A DNA stretch of 64,000 nucleotides from Sipunculus nudus (GCA_026874595.1 CM049314.1:66325300-66389299), one strand, 5' to 3'; numbered from the stretch's first letter, positions 1 through 12,644 are shown. The notes: generated by a model not told the origin, from the sequence alone. Translations and numbers: made by a program.

Positions 1-57
<57 letters not shown>
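1..57. repeat. (AT)n microsatellite
   Basis: An almost pure AT dinucleotide run after an ACAC start. It reaches the window edge, so its true length is unknown. Confidence 0.95.
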
Positions 58-59
<2 letters not shown>

Positions 60-1454
60 TATTTAGTATTGTGATATCGCGGAGATGGAACCTTCGCGAA
101 ACACTGAAAATGGGAAATCGCGAAATTTAAACCACACGAATAGGAACAACAGTAAACTTGTTTTTTACACGTTCAAAATTAAAAGCACGAATCTTCAAAT
201 TTCTAAGTTTTATCCCTTTTACCTAATTTTTATTTTGTCCAAAACACGTGAACTACTGAATTGTACAATTGTATGACCTCATATTCTGGTTCTACAGACA
301 ACACTTGAAATTTTATAACTTCATGCAATTGTTTTGACAAAAAATGCTAAATTTTGAAATATTACTATGGAACCATTACTTGTGAAATAACAAATTGTGG
401 TAATGACCGGATGACGAAGTAAGAAACCAAAACATTGTTATAAACAGGAATTTTATAAATGTTGAGTGACAAAACACGAAATCAACAAGCCACAACTTAA
501 TTTGGTTTGAAAACTATCAGACTATCGAAGTCTTATTATCTCGATCATTGACCTAAAGCAACCTGAATCGTGTAATACGTTATATCGCAAGATATAAACT
601 GAGAGAGGTGTAATTACATCGGTAGTTCATTGATAAAAAATATATAATATTATAAAATATAAAGTTTTAGGGATAAATTTTCAAATCATATATTTGCAAT
701 GACAGTAACAAATGATTTATGGGAACATTACTTCCTCTCATTAAAAAAAATTACAACATTAAGACGATGTTCAGTGTTACTCTTCAACTTGATACAGAGA
801 ACAAAAAAGACACATACAACTATGCATTTTTAAAGATTTAGAACTTATTATTTATTAATTGTTCATAAAACTTTCTATGAGGATTTTTTTTTATTTTTCA
901 GTTGTAAAAAAAATTGGTATATGAAGGATCCTTGGTATGTCATACGTATTGAAACTATTTTTGCGTCATCCAAACTAAAAGCAGTTCTCATGTATTAGCG
1001 TATCAATCACAAATGAGTTACGTGCAATTTTAAAGCACACCACATACTTCATGGGACGAAGATTCCGGAGTATACTAGAAGCGAGACTGTGGCGACATCT
1101 GCTGACTAATGTCAACACTATAAAAGATAACAAGGTCCAGGTCGAAGAGCACAAACACTGAATACAGACAAACGCGAGAGACAGGGAAGTCGTAACACGA
1201 GAGGTATTATCGCTCATTACAGGTGAGGACGCTAACGCTAATTCCGGATTTATAAAATAATGTCAATGTTCAGCAAATTCCGTTATTTGGAAAATATTCG
1301 TCAATTTACACGGATACACACTGTTAACCTCGTTTGGCTGTTCTGGGTTCACTGGGCAACAGAACTAAACATGACAAACCGCTACGTGTAATCTACAGAG
1401 CTTAACAAGACGAAGGTGGTGTCATGATGGTTCAGCATTTAACATATACAAATA

Positions 1455-1456
<2 letters not shown>
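58..1456. other. intergenic, no recognised feature
   Basis: AT-rich sequence with only short spurious reading frames. I see no splice-flanked coding stretch, RNA gene or clear repeat in it. Confidence 0.6.

Positions 1457-1507
<51 letters not shown>
1457..1507. repeat. (AT)n microsatellite
   Basis: A pure AT run of about 51 bp. Confidence 0.95.
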
Positions 1508-1510
<3 letters not shown>

Positions 1511-1738
1511 GAATCTCCATTTTTTTAACCAAATACAATATACGTAACCCAGTCACCCACGATCAAATGAGGTCGCGAATAGCTGACTGGTTGAACATCA
1601 CTATAAGTCTATATCGTCTAAGACCCCTATATTTATTATCCACCCAAAAGTGGTTTATATTTATATAAGACCCCATAAAGTATACATTGTTTTAAACCTG
1701 GCACATTGGTCTTTCTGGTGATATACATAAATTGTTAA

Positions 1739-2043
1739 AAGGTACACTATTTTAAGCCCCCAGAATTAAACAATCATCCGTTTTTACAGGAATATATTAA
1801 ACTAATATATAAAACTTTTTTTTCTTTTATCAAGTTTCTATCTACCCTAAAACTAAAATTTATTTATTTTTCCTATTAAATAATTATTGATTAAAAATTA
1901 AAAATTTCATTTTTAGGGTAGAAAGAAACATATCATAGAGGATAATAAGTTTTTGAGACAATGTTTTGTTTTTGTCATGTAGTTTAATATTAGTCCATTG
2001 AAAACCGGATTATTGATACTGGGGGCTTAAAATAGTGTTCCTT
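1739..2043. mobile_element. palindromic miniature element flanked by TTAA
   Basis: The left end reads AAGGTACACTATTTTAAGC and the right end is its inverse complement with one change (AAGGAACACTATTTTAAGC). CCCCCAG continues the match on both sides. Further in, CTACCCTAAAA (near 1843) faces TTTTAGGGTAG (near 1912), so most of the 305 bp folds back on itself. TTAA lies directly outside both ends (1735-1738 and 2044-2047). This fits a non-autonomous DNA transposon with TTAA target duplication, as in piggyBac-type elements, but the AAGG end is not the classical piggyBac end. There is no coding capacity. Confidence 0.7.
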
Positions 2044-2299
2044 TTAAAAATTTAAATAATGATACCAAAATATAATTATAATTATTCTGTAGAGGCTGAA
2101 CTTTGTCGTGTACTTATATAATCCAGTGGAGCGTATAATGCCGATTTATATAATCCAATGAACAGGTTATCCTTTTGGTGTGTTGTTTTATATTTTATCT
2201 AACTTTTTAGAACCAATGAAACGTTTAAATAATCAAAATTTGTGATCGACGAAATTTAAAGTTCCGTAATTAAGGATAACGTTTTGAGAAAGAATTCAA

Positions 2300-2560
2300 T
2301 CAATCAGTGTTGTACTCGAGTTCACGTGCACAATTCGTGTCTCAGTGCAAGTCCGAGTCCAAGCCACTTGAGTTTAACTTCAAGTCCGATTACTTTTAGG
2401 CTCGAGTCCAAATTAATCCGCCTTCGAATCCGAGTCCTGGTCTAAAATTACTTATTTTACAGTAAAAGTCTCAGTCCTTGGTCCTCAAGTCCAAGTCCTT
2501 GAAAATAATGGGCTCAGTTCCAGACCCCGAGTCAATGTCCTGACTCAAGTCCAACATCAC
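2300..2560. repeat. degenerate GAGTCC/AAGTCC simple repeat
   Basis: Irregular reiteration of words such as GAGTCC, AAGTCC and CAAGTCCGAG. The same composition recurs at 40135-40680 and 56280-56345, so it is an interspersed family with a decayed short-tandem core. Confidence 0.65.
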
Positions 2561-2949
2561 TTAACTAAATTCGTACTCCTAAATTAACTATGTGTATATA
2601 AAGTTGTGTATAGTTGTGAACATGTGTTTAGTTAACCATATTTGTTATCTTTTCTGTTTTACCCGGGGGAAAAGTGGAATAAGACATTATAAATGGTTTG
2701 CAGAAAACAGGACAGCATAGCTTATATGCAACATACAGCTAACATACACATCCCAGTCATATGATCTATATTATACTGTAAGCTTTGGAGATGATAGGTG
2801 CAGCCATTCCTGAGATATGTGGAAACAAAAGCTATATTTTTCTATGTACACATATATAGAATATCGTCAAATATTGCAATCAAAGGAACTACAACTTGAA
2901 TAATATTCATCTGATTTTGTTTAATCCGTACATACTGCTTGTTAGACGC

Positions 2950-3500
2950 GTATAGACGAGGAACATTTTTCGGGTCCCGCTTGAAAAGGGGTTCCTCGTA
3001 GTGATCACTGTGTCAGTCCGCCCGTCCTTCGTGCCGTCCGCCCGTCCGTCCGTCAGTGACGCTTTCTATCGCGCGCGATATATCAATAAGAACATGCTTG
3101 ATCTTTCTCATATTACCAATGATGATTGGTTCCTATGAGGACTCCTATACCTATCGAATTACAGGTCTGTCGGAATTCCGATATGGCCGCCAGAGCACAA
3201 TCGGTGGTTTTCTTTCGCGCGTAATATCTCTTCACAAATTAATAGGGCTGATTGGTGCCTATAAGGACTCCATCTGCGTCAAATTACAGACACGCCCAAA
3301 ATCCAATATAGCGGCCAGACCACAATCGGAGATTTTGTGTCGCAAACATTTTCAAAAACAGAATACCTTTTATTTATATATGTCAAATTCCTAGGGATCA
3401 TTAGTGTGTTTGAGGACTCCATCCCTATCGAATTACAGCACGTCCAAATTCAAATATGGCCGCCAGATTACAATCGGTGAGTTTGTATTACACACCTTAT
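2950..3500. repeat. interspersed repeat with GTCC runs and three GGCCGCCAGA units
   Basis: Begins with a GTCCGCCCGTCC-rich head (3015-3055). Three diverged units of about 120-150 bp follow, each with a GGCCGCCAGA-like core and CAATCGG (near 3184, 3310 and 3457). Each is preceded by a shared GGACTCC..ATCGAATTACAG stretch. The 112-codon open frame here is only a by-product of the repeat. Confidence 0.6.
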
Positions 3501-3809
3501 TTGAAACATATCTTCTTTAATATGGTTTGAACCAGTAGGATTTTTGTTCCCTCATGCACATTGATAAAAACCTATTTCTGTTTGTCATATTTTTAACTAT
3601 AAATTTAACTTTTTACCCATATGTAAATTATTCCAGCACAATCAGAAAAACGGGGCCCTCTTGGGGCATTTTCCGACCACATCTATTGTAATAATTAATT
3701 TTATAAGCCAAGGAAAATATTTGTTCAGCGAATTGTAGCCCCTATTCTTCGAAGAACCTGACCTTCAGAGTCTTCAGATTTATATTTTTGCCTGATTTTT
3801 ATTTTAAAT

Positions 3810-3965
3810 AGAGATTTCTTAAGGACCTCCATGTACATTTGGAGTTTCCGGGTGTATTTGATCCCTGTTAACGGATGGGCGAGCATATGGCCAGACGTTC
3901 GGATGGACAGCCGACGGACAAAAGACCTTTCACTGTGGCTGAGCTGTCATCCTCAATTTAACCCT
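3810..3965 (+). repeat. copy of the GACGGAC..GAGCTG interspersed family
   Basis: Shares the order 'AAGGACCTCCAT ... GTTAACGGA ... GACGGACAAA ... GAGCTG' with copies at about 34.8, 35.1, 37.3 (inverted), 46.2, 47.2 and 48.6 kb. The terminal hairpin seen in the others is decayed here. Confidence 0.55.
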
Positions 3966-4103
3966 GTATTTACATGTACAGTTCAAATGAAAATAGATGG
4001 ATAGATAATATAATGTATATATATGGCATCATGTTTACACTTTATTATGGAAATTTTTTTCTCTCATTGTGATTGTAGGGTTAGGCCTAGTCGATATTCA
4101 AAA

Positions 4104-4312
4104 ATGGCGGCCAGCAAGCAACAGTTACAGATTGACATTGTCTCTGACGTCATTTGTCCTTGGTGCTGGGTCGGCAAACGGAAGCTAGAGGGCGCCATGA
4201 GAGCCGTGGAGCACAACTACTCTTTCCGCGTCCGGTGGTTGCCTTATCTCCTACGTCACGATGTTCCTCCTGAAGGAATTCCCAAACCACCCAACACCCC
4301 TGACAACCCGAG
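4104..4312 (+). CDS. exon 1 of the DsbA/FrnE-like gene
   Basis: Encodes residues 1-69 and two bases of Arg70, including the CPWC site and the RWLPYLLRHDVPPEG segment. The donor is AG|GTCAGT at 4313 (phase 2). Confidence 0.88.
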
Positions 4313-6445
4313 GTCAGTGGAAATGGTTTTCTGAAATGGTTTTGAAATTTAAATAAGTTGGATTCATAAAAAATATGGCCACTTAGAATGACCTCAAACT
4401 GGCCGTGAATATTACTACGTTCTGTGTTGCGCAGTATCGTAAAAACAAAAGTACGACACTGCTTTTTATTAGGAATTAAGTTTAAGTGATAAATTTCAAG
4501 TTGACAGTTGAGACCTAAAGTCCCGGCCACTCCAATGTTCCTATTACTGGAAGAGGTTCGCCTTCAGTAGAAACTAGCTCTGCGGAAAAGTGTTTGCTTG
4601 GCTTAGAATTTCTACTTCGTAATCTGTTTAAGTTTAATCAATATATTTTGATCTACATATTTCGCTCAGCGAGAGCAAATTGAGCTTTGAGTTGTAGCAC
4701 TTAATGCAGATGTTTAAAATTATTTTTTTTTCTAGGGTTGGACAAAGATTAAAACAGGCTGGGAAGGCAGTAGGAATCGACTTCACGGGCAAAACCGACC
4801 GCGTACCAAACACACTCCAGGCGCATGCGCTACTAGAGTATGTCTTACATCACCATGGCAATGAAAAACAGAATGATATGTTAGAGATAATTTTTAAGGT
4901 GCGTATACGATCACTTTATAACCATTTTTATATATCAATTGCTCTAGTCCATCATTATGTCAGCCAACTCAAGTGAATGGACAAAACAGTGGGCAAATTA
5001 CTTTGTTTGTTATTGATAGATTGATAGATATATTGTTAATCTTTATTTCCTTCGGAAGCTCGAAGAGTACAATAAATGTAAAACATAGGTCGATATGACA
5101 AGAAAAGTAATAATTATAATAAATAATAATAAAATCAGTGAAAGTTTTGAAATATGAAAACATACAAGATTAAAAAAATGAATAAGATTACAATAAATGC
5201 ACTAGAGACGCGTAACTTATTAAAAAAATAAATTATTCAATATTTGACTTGAAAATCACAAGGCTTCTATTTCTGGTCTTACTTCTTTAAAGAACAAAGC
5301 TGCCCGATAAATATACATAATAGAAAGTCTTGCTCGCTGTGCCTGAGAAACCGATATTTCTTTCGCCTTACCTGTAATGGGATTTGAAGTACACGTTATT
5401 ATAGATTTCCATTTTCACGATGGTCTGTTAAAAAAAAGTATATTCCTGTATTTCCGCAGGCATATTTTACTGATGGGTTGTATCCGGATACGGAGACGCT
5501 GGTGACTTTGGCAGAACAACAAGGTTATGAACGGGACGCCGTGCGGGCTTACATCACAGACCAGTCAAACCTAAAGTCTGTGTCGGACCAGGCTGTCAAA
5601 CACAGCAGAAACGGCGTCACAGGTAACGTCACGTTCACGTGACTCTGTCACGTGCACGTCCAAGTCAACGCATTTATTAAAAAATTAATTATATAACATA
5701 TTGTAAAGGAGTTTATAGAGGCTGGAGATCTAAATATCTGAATAGCTGCTGACGGGGTCATAAAACTCTGTAAATTAGTGGCACAGAGAGATTCCGTTGA
5801 TAAGCCTGTACGTATATCCTAATTGATAAGGCGCGAGGATCCTCCCTTCGGCGTTATTTCGGATTGACTCGGTCTTTTTCGGGAACCCACCTTTTTGTCA
5901 GCTAAGTTAGCATCTCCTAATTTTAGTCTTGAGAATTCAAGATATCTATTGGAACAATCTTAATTTGCCACCTGGAACAACATAGTTTGATATTAATATC
6001 TACAGCATTGTGCCTACATAAGTAATTATGTCCATATATGATTTATTTGTGATATCATAGCATATAAATGTTTGATTCAAGGAGAGGCTGCGGCTTTCAA
6101 ATCCTTTTGCATTACAGCAATAAATTGATATGTTAATCATTGAACTATAATAGTAGGCCTATATAGGTGTATGAAAGATAATGAAACACTTAAACTGATA
6201 TTCTACTGAAATACAAGCTGGCGTTTAAGCTGTGTATCGAATACTTGCACTGACATACTAATGAAATACTAATGACATATTCTAACATAATGACATACAT
6301 TGATAATATTGTAGGTGTTCCTACATTCTACATCAATGGCGTCCGCGCTTTTTCCGGTGCCCAAGACGAGGCTACATTTATTCGAGTGTTTGACATAGTG
6401 GCGAAGAAGAACCCCCTGGCGGCGAACCAAGGAGCTGCCTTATGA
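4104..6445 (+). CDS. DsbA/FrnE-family thioredoxin-fold oxidoreductase, 4 exons, complete (221 aa)
   Basis: Join 4104-4312, 4736-4898, 5460-5622, 6315-6445; every junction is GT-AG and the phases fit, giving 666 nt with stop. The N-terminus opens with a beta strand (QLQIDIVSDV) running into C18-P-W-C21, the redox pair of DsbA-like proteins. Residues 83-110 (about GKAVGIDFTGK..RVPNTLQAHALLEY) and the C-terminal G179-V-P-T-F..FSGAQ segment, with a cis-Pro loop at P181, are the standard signatures of the FrnE / 2-hydroxychromene-2-carboxylate isomerase branch of the DsbA superfamily. Length matches that family (about 210-220 aa). There is no signal peptide or membrane segment, so it is probably cytosolic or mitochondrial. 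The ATG at 4104 (AAAATGG context) is chosen because homologous residues begin right after it; the frame is open upstream to 4023. The substrate cannot be told from sequence. An AATAAA at 6800-6805 could serve as poly(A) signal. Confidence 0.9.
4736..4898 (+). CDS. exon 2 of the DsbA/FrnE-like gene
   Basis: A TTTTTTTTCTAG acceptor precedes it and an AAG|GTGCGT donor follows. It encodes the helical insert (VGQRLKQAGKAVG..) through EIIFK and ends in phase 0. Confidence 0.88.
5460..5622 (+). CDS. exon 3 of the DsbA/FrnE-like gene
   Basis: TTTCCGCAG acceptor. It encodes AYFTDGLYPDTETLVTLAEQ through HSRNGVT and ends in phase 1 at a G|GTAACG donor. Confidence 0.88.
6315..6445 (+). CDS. exon 4 (terminal) of the DsbA/FrnE-like gene
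   Basis: TATTGTAG acceptor. It encodes GVPTFYINGVRAFSGAQ and the C-terminal helix, ending KNPLAANQGAAL and TGA at 6443-6445. Confidence 0.9.
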
Positions 6446-7960
6446 GTGTACCACCATGCGCACGTTAATGCATGGTATAGGGCCCATGATGAAAAAGTTT
6501 GCTTGTAACCTGAATTACCAGCTATGACTGAACTTTGCCTTAATGTATAATCGATATATTCAAATATCATAATAAGTTCTGCTTGGTAAATATAAAATGT
6601 TAGGAACATTTATATTGAACACTATAATTAAATTTATGTGTTCCGTACAATGTAAAAGTGTCCCGGTTTGCTGGAGAAAAAAGAAGCTCACAAGCTTAAT
6701 GAACTACATCGTGATAAAGAATTATTAAAAAAACCCATTCCGGCATTAAAATGTTCTTGTCAAGGAATTATGGTTTCCAGAGGAAGCGGGGTGACAATCA
6801 ATAAATAAGTATATGTAGCGGATTTGTTTTTTAGTAACGTATTTTTGCTCCCATATTTGTAGAATACTACAACATAAATAGTTCAGCGGAAAAAGAGATT
6901 TAGCTCTACTGTTAATTGATTTAGGAAGAACATTCCCTGCATACAACTTGCACGAAATGTATGGATGTGCTGTATCTATACATGTGCTTTGTCATTAAGT
7001 CTAATCATTTTTACAATATATAATTATTAATTATATTTTTTTAAAAGTTGTTTCAAACAGACGTGCTTTGATACGTATGGTGATAAGGTAGATCAGAAAA
7101 TGGGACCATTAGGGTCACGTTGCAGATGAAGGGTATATTGCCGCGTAGTGTGTCCCCAGACTTGTACGGTAGCAAACTCCCCATACCCGTAAAGTAGCGA
7201 CGTCTGGCGGTCGATACGAATCCAATTATTTATGTGTTTGTGGTAATGGGCCCAAGTGAAGGTCTGCAATGGAGAGCGGTGTGACGTTGTGCGACAGACC
7301 TGTGATATGATGCTGTCGCGAATTTAGTTGTGTACAATTGTATGGAAGGGCCAAATTGGTGTGCATTCTGTAAGTTAGGGCATTTGACTGACAGGAGACA
7401 AACAGACAGGAGAATTTTAGTAGAATATATAAGATATTCATTCACGGTTATCATCAGAGATGGCGTATGTATTCAGGTTACCAGGTATTATTAACAATAT
7501 AATTCAAGGAATTTTCTAGGGCTCTGTTATCTCCATTCTGAGCCCCCTCTGGGTTTTCAACGTTTTCAACATGTCTCTTAAACTTGGGATTGTCCATTCG
7601 TCTAGAATGTAAATCGGTCCATCGTTCACATGAATTTTCTACTCATAAACCATCGGCGACATAGTATGTTACTTTCTCCATTTTTTGTAAAAAAATATTA
7701 AAATTGTATTTCATATATGTCGATGTAACCTGAAATTCCTTGTGATCAGAGATTTTATAATATAGACAGCTTTACCTTTGAGAAACATACTTAAAACAAT
7801 TGACGGATTTCGTATGCATATAAATATGTGTCGTCATTCAGAGTTGGTTCAAAGTGGTGTCATTGTATATATGTATATCTTTACTACAGAAAATGAATTA
7901 ACTTTTAGGTGAACCATTTTGAGTAAAGTGCATCACAAATTATCAATTTTCTCAGGAATT
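6446..7960. other. 3' flank and intergenic, no recognised gene
   Basis: Contains the probable 3' UTR of the DsbA-like gene and AT-rich DNA. Overlapping antisense frames near 7226-7454 lack splice sites and recognisable domains. Confidence 0.5.
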
Positions 7961-7969
7961 ATGCGATGC

Positions 7970-8935
7970 ATTGTTCCGATATGAGGCGAGATTATCGATC
8001 TCGGCAGTGGCAAGTTGTTGCCGCACTTTAGTTGCTTTAAATTTGGAAAGGGCTTGCAACATAAAATGCAGGAAACAAATTAAATGCAACGTCATAAACG
8101 TCAATAATTTCGTCGTTTTGACTTATATAGTTAAAATTAAACTGTTTTGGATTAAATTGTGTGTGATTGGTTTTTATATGCCTGTCTATGACGGGACGTA
8201 TCATGGTATATCTACGGTCTGTCCGTCTTTAAGTGTCGCCGCGATAACTTACCGGGGCTTTGATGGATTTTCAAGAAACTCACCATAACACCTACCCAAA
8301 TAGATGATCTCGCCCGTGTTCAATTATGGGCAAAATTCATGAATATTTAATAAGGTCAGAGGTCACTAGGCTACTTTGTGATGTCACCGCGATAACCTAT
8401 ATCAGGAATTTGATTGATGTTTATAAAACTCAACAGAAATGTTAATCAATAAAATAAAATATCTCGCCTAAGTGCGATTTCCAGTAAATCCAGGCATACT
8501 TAATGAGCTCAGTGATCACAACACATTGGAGGTGCCGTGGTGACTTACCAAAAATCCTAGGGATTTTAATGGAACTCATTTTACATATTTACCAGAAAGA
8601 GTTTCTCAGATCAGTTAAATTCTCAGCAAGATATTTATCGAGGTCAGAGGTCACCAGGCTGCTTTGCACAAGCCAGTTCATGATGTCGGCGCAATAACTT
8701 ACGAGGAATAGGATGGATTTTGATAAAACTCATCAGAAATGTTAATCAATAAAATATCTCGCTTAAAAATTCAAGCATATTTAATGAGGTCAGAGGTCAC
8801 CACACTCTGGTGGCATCACCCTGACTTACAAAAAAATCTGATGATGAGTAATAACCATTAGAGTTTCTCACTTGAATTACATTCTCAGCAAATTCACGCA
8901 TATTTAATGAGGTCAGAGGTCACAAAATATGCAAC
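7970..8935 (+). repeat. diverged tandem repeat carrying AGGTCAGAGGTCA
   Basis: Units share 'GTCACCGCGATAACTTA', 'ATGGATTTT..AAACTCA', 'AATATCTCGC' and a closing AGGTCAGAGGTCA. The closing 13-mer is exact at 8353-8365, 8641-8653, 8787-8799 and 8910-8922 (spacings 288, 146 and 123 bp). It is a direct repeat of the nuclear-receptor half-site AGGTCA with a 1-bp gap (DR1). The reading frames inside are by-products. Confidence 0.75.
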
Positions 8936-10136
8936 GGGGCGTATTATGCACCATTTTCGTTGCTCTTGTCATATACATGTATGTCAATACATTATTAGCA
9001 GTATTAAATTAATATCTTTAAGTGGCTTTATTATAAAAATGTTTCGTCATGAAAGCAGGCTTAATATCAGGTGAATCCGTTTCCAGGTAAAAGTGCATTT
9101 TTGGAAGTCAATATATCATAATATATCTTTATACCGTTTTTAATTTTTTAAATTAAAAATATATTATGATGATCCAGATGACCTAAATAAATTTAATGAA
9201 TTGAATGTTGCCCCAACCCTCCATAGAATTCACGTTCATAATGTTTTGGGTAAAGTTACTAACAATCAAACCAAGAAACCAATTTATAATTAAGACAAAG
9301 ACAAACGTTCTAATGTCTATTTCTTATTAAAAATTAAATATACTTTTTAAATGAATCGATAATAGTTAATCAAGAAGGAAAATTTTGAGGAAAAATAAAA
9401 ACACGGTCGAGATATTGCCATACATAGTTTGACATGACCCAGAAAACCTGTTCTGTTGCTATTGGATGCTTAAAAATATCGTCCAGTGTTTCCTTAATAT
9501 CGGGTGCCATTCTATATAACCTCAAAATTCATCAAAGCAAGTTCATAATTTGTTGCGTGAAGTTCCTAACAGACAAGCCGAGTAACCAACCAACCAAAGG
9601 GAAATAATAAATTCAATAATATCACAATATCATAAAAAAATTATGTAAAATTACAAAATATGTTCTACCAAAGGGAACACTGTACCAGGTTCATGTATAT
9701 TTTATTTGATTTAAAATGGATTTTCAATTTTTTTTATTGATTTTAAATTAGGGAGATTGTCATAGGTGCACTTAAACCTTCTCACTTGTAATCATGCAAG
9801 TTCGAGTCACTCATTTTACATACATCAGTCTCGGATGGAAATTAAAATCGTGCGACTGCATTTTTGTATTGAACTTTTACAATTAAAAGAGGTGGGATAT
9901 TTGTGTCACTGCGGTAATGTCTGAATGAGAATGACTATAAAACTACTGTACCTTGCCTACGTATATTATCACTAAACACAAGCAACTGTTGCATGGCGCG
10001 TGACTTGCGTACTAGTATTCACCTTATTACGTGGCAGTAATTATTATAATGGAGCAGTAAATACGGGGTGAGACCTGTATAGGGACACAATTAACTTCGT
10101 ACAAATCTATTTTGAAAAACTAACCCCTCACAGTGG
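8936..10136. other. AT-rich intergenic, no recognised feature
   Basis: No coding or structured repeat pattern was found on either strand. Confidence 0.5.
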
Positions 10137-10145
10137 TGATGCGCT

Positions 10146-10366
10146 GCATTCGTTCTGTGACGGCTATTTAACGACTGCTTGCGCTGTCAGGTTTTGGCCG
10201 GGACACGGCCTATAGAATGTTCTGACCAATGAAAGGACAGAGAGGCATAGCATGGTGCATTCGTTCTGTGACGGCTATTAAACGACTGCTTGCGCTGTCA
10301 GGTTTTGGCCGGGACACGGCCTATAGAATGTTCTGACCAATGAAAGGACAGAGAGGCATCGCATTG
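10146..10366. repeat. 111-bp tandem duplication with GACCAATGA and an inverted GGCCG pair
   Basis: Two near-identical units (10146-10256 and 10257-10366). Each holds GGCCGGGACACGGCC, a small inverted repeat around 5 bases, and a CCAAT-box-like GACCAATGAAAG. It lies about 1.4 kb upstream of the transporter start codon. Confidence 0.85.
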
Positions 10367-10427
10367 TGTATCTAAGTATGAAATTTGGTTTAAAAAATGA
10401 GCTAGATACCGTCGTCCAACAAATACG

Positions 10428-10458
10428 CCCCCCATCACCCCCCCCCCCCCCACCCCCT
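10428..10458. repeat. C-rich homopolymer
   Basis: C runs interrupted by AT and CA (CCCCCCATCACC then about 15 C). The exact length is uncertain in any assembly. Confidence 0.9.
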
Positions 10459-10832
10459 CGCCACTCCGGGGGCCACCATCTAGAATGCTACTGAACGCAG
10501 TAAAAAGATTAGTGTCACAGATAAGCGATGAAGATGTTGTGATAAAATAGGGTTTATTTTACAGTATCCACAATATGCCCTCTCCATCTCTCTAGTGTTA
10601 TTCCCCTGACTCTGCACAGTCCTGCTATTTATACTAGCCACGACCTGGTCAATATGCAGACCCCTCTGGGGACAATACACCTCCAGCGGTATACATTTCT
10701 GAATACCCCAGGCCAGGCCTGATGTGACAATTAGTAATTAAGTATACAGGTATATACCAAATTACCAGATTTGATGTATATAATAATAATTAAAACACAT
10801 GCGGTTATCACATTTGCGCTCATGTGTGTGAG

Positions 10833-10845
10833 GGCGCGCGCGCGC

Positions 10846-10911
<66 letters not shown>
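10833..10911. repeat. compound (GC)n(GT)n(GA)n microsatellite
   Basis: Three adjacent dinucleotide tracts pass from GC to GT to GA without spacer. The first two are Z-DNA-prone alternating purine-pyrimidine tracts and the GA tract is H-DNA-prone. Confidence 0.95.
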
Positions 10912-10914
<3 letters not shown>

Positions 10915-11371
10915 TAATCGCTTCAAATCGGTCAGCTAGGGACAACAAGTACTCCGGCACTGACAATTAAAGTGATGTATTAACCTACATCACAGCTGAC
11001 CCAAGGTTTATAGGTGACACTTGGACTTTAGTCTAAATTAGCGCCAGCTGACCCCTCAGCTACATATTCAATAGACAATCCGTTTATGACACTGTTCCGT
11101 AGCCCCGCTTTGTGGTTGACACCTATACATGAAACGTTACAGAGAGAATCGATCCCTGATCAATGTTGGAGGGACATATCAGCTTTGTTTGAATACCAGT
11201 ACACATGCATGCCAGTGATTAGTAAATCAGAGTTAAGCATCAAAAACATCAATTTTTCGCTTGCGTTTGTCTGCTGTAGTGCAGCATTGTGAGATGATGG
11301 TATGATCAGCTGAGTACAACAACGACAGAAAAATGTCACGTGATCTCGCTTTTGCGGCTACGCATGTGACT

Positions 11372-11379
11372 TATAAAAG
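11372..11379 (+). promoter_or_regulatory. possible TATA box upstream of the SLC19 gene
   Basis: TATAAAAG in the context GTGACTTATAAAAGGCACG, about 375 bp before the transporter ATG. No Inr or transcript evidence is visible, so the link to the gene is inference. Confidence 0.3.
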
Positions 11380-11753
11380 GCACGAGGTTTTTATACAAAT
11401 CGACGAATTTTCACTCTTGGAGCTTGAAGAAGGCACAGCTTGTGTTGTCACGCTGATGCTACTAAAGACAGTAAGAAGTTGAACCTTATTTGAACTTTAG
11501 TTATACAGTTATATCCACTTTTAATGTATTCAAACGCTGCAGTAATCGTTAACATTCAGAAGGCCTACAAAATCGATGTATTGTGCGCTGTGGTTTACTG
11601 GGATATAACCGTGCTAGCCTATATTTGCAACACAGTATGACTACGCAGAGAGCGTAAATAGGTCATTATCGTTCACAACAGCGCTTGTGGTTAGACTTAC
11701 TGATAAATACAACAATCTTGAGGACCCAATTGAGTGATATAAGGCACCGAAAG

Positions 11754-12644
11754 ATGGCACCACCGGCTTGGGTTTTAGCCACTGGTTTGCTCTGCGGGTA
11801 TGGATTTCTGAAAGAACTGCGTCCGTCCGAGCCGTATCTGACACCATATTTGACAGGACCTGACAAAAAGTTGACAGAAGACCAGGTGAACAGTCAAGTA
11901 TACCCAGTTTGGACCTATAGCTACCTTGCAGCTTTAGTACCGGTGTTTTTATTAACAGATCTCCTACGTTATAAACCGGTCATCATATTTGAAGCCTGTA
12001 GCTACATAATCACGTGGAGTCTGTTACTATGGGCACAGGGTGTGAGAGCGATGCAATTTATGCAGTTCGCTTACGGATTCGCTACGGCAACGGAAATTGC
12101 CTACTATGCTTATATCTATGCTGCAGTTGAACCTGAAAGATACCAACATGTCACTAGCTACACACGATCAACCTTATTAGCAAGTAGATTCTTGTCAGCT
12201 CTTCTTGGACAAATATTAATCTCCACCAAAGTAACAAATTACTTTACGTTAAATTGTATATCCTTCGGCTCTGTCTGCGCAGCATTCCTCGTGTCAATGT
12301 TCATTCCTTCTGTAAGTAGGTCGCTTTATTTTCACACAACTGACGTTGATTCCCTGACACCAGAGGGCGCAACTGAACATGACTCGCCAGCCAATCGTGA
12401 CGTTCGTCAAGTTGATGGCGCCTCAAACTTGTACCAGGGTGCTGAATCGAAAAATACTCCAGAACAAAATGACGGTCACATGACCAGCTCGAGAACCAAA
12501 CTAGGAACCATCACCACAGCAACTAGAAATTGTCTTTCGCAAAATTTCGGGCCTCTCTGGACTGATTTCAAACAAAGCTACAGCAACACTAATTTGCTGA
12601 AGTGGTCGATTTGGTGGGCGATAGCGACGTGCGGAAACTTTCAG
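11754..12644 (+). CDS. exon 1 of the SLC19 gene
   Basis: One large exon of 297 codons covering TM1-6, the central loop and the start of TM7. It ends CAG|GTAATC in phase 0. The frame is open upstream to 11685, but the conserved part begins at [11 protein letters not shown]. Confidence 0.93.
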
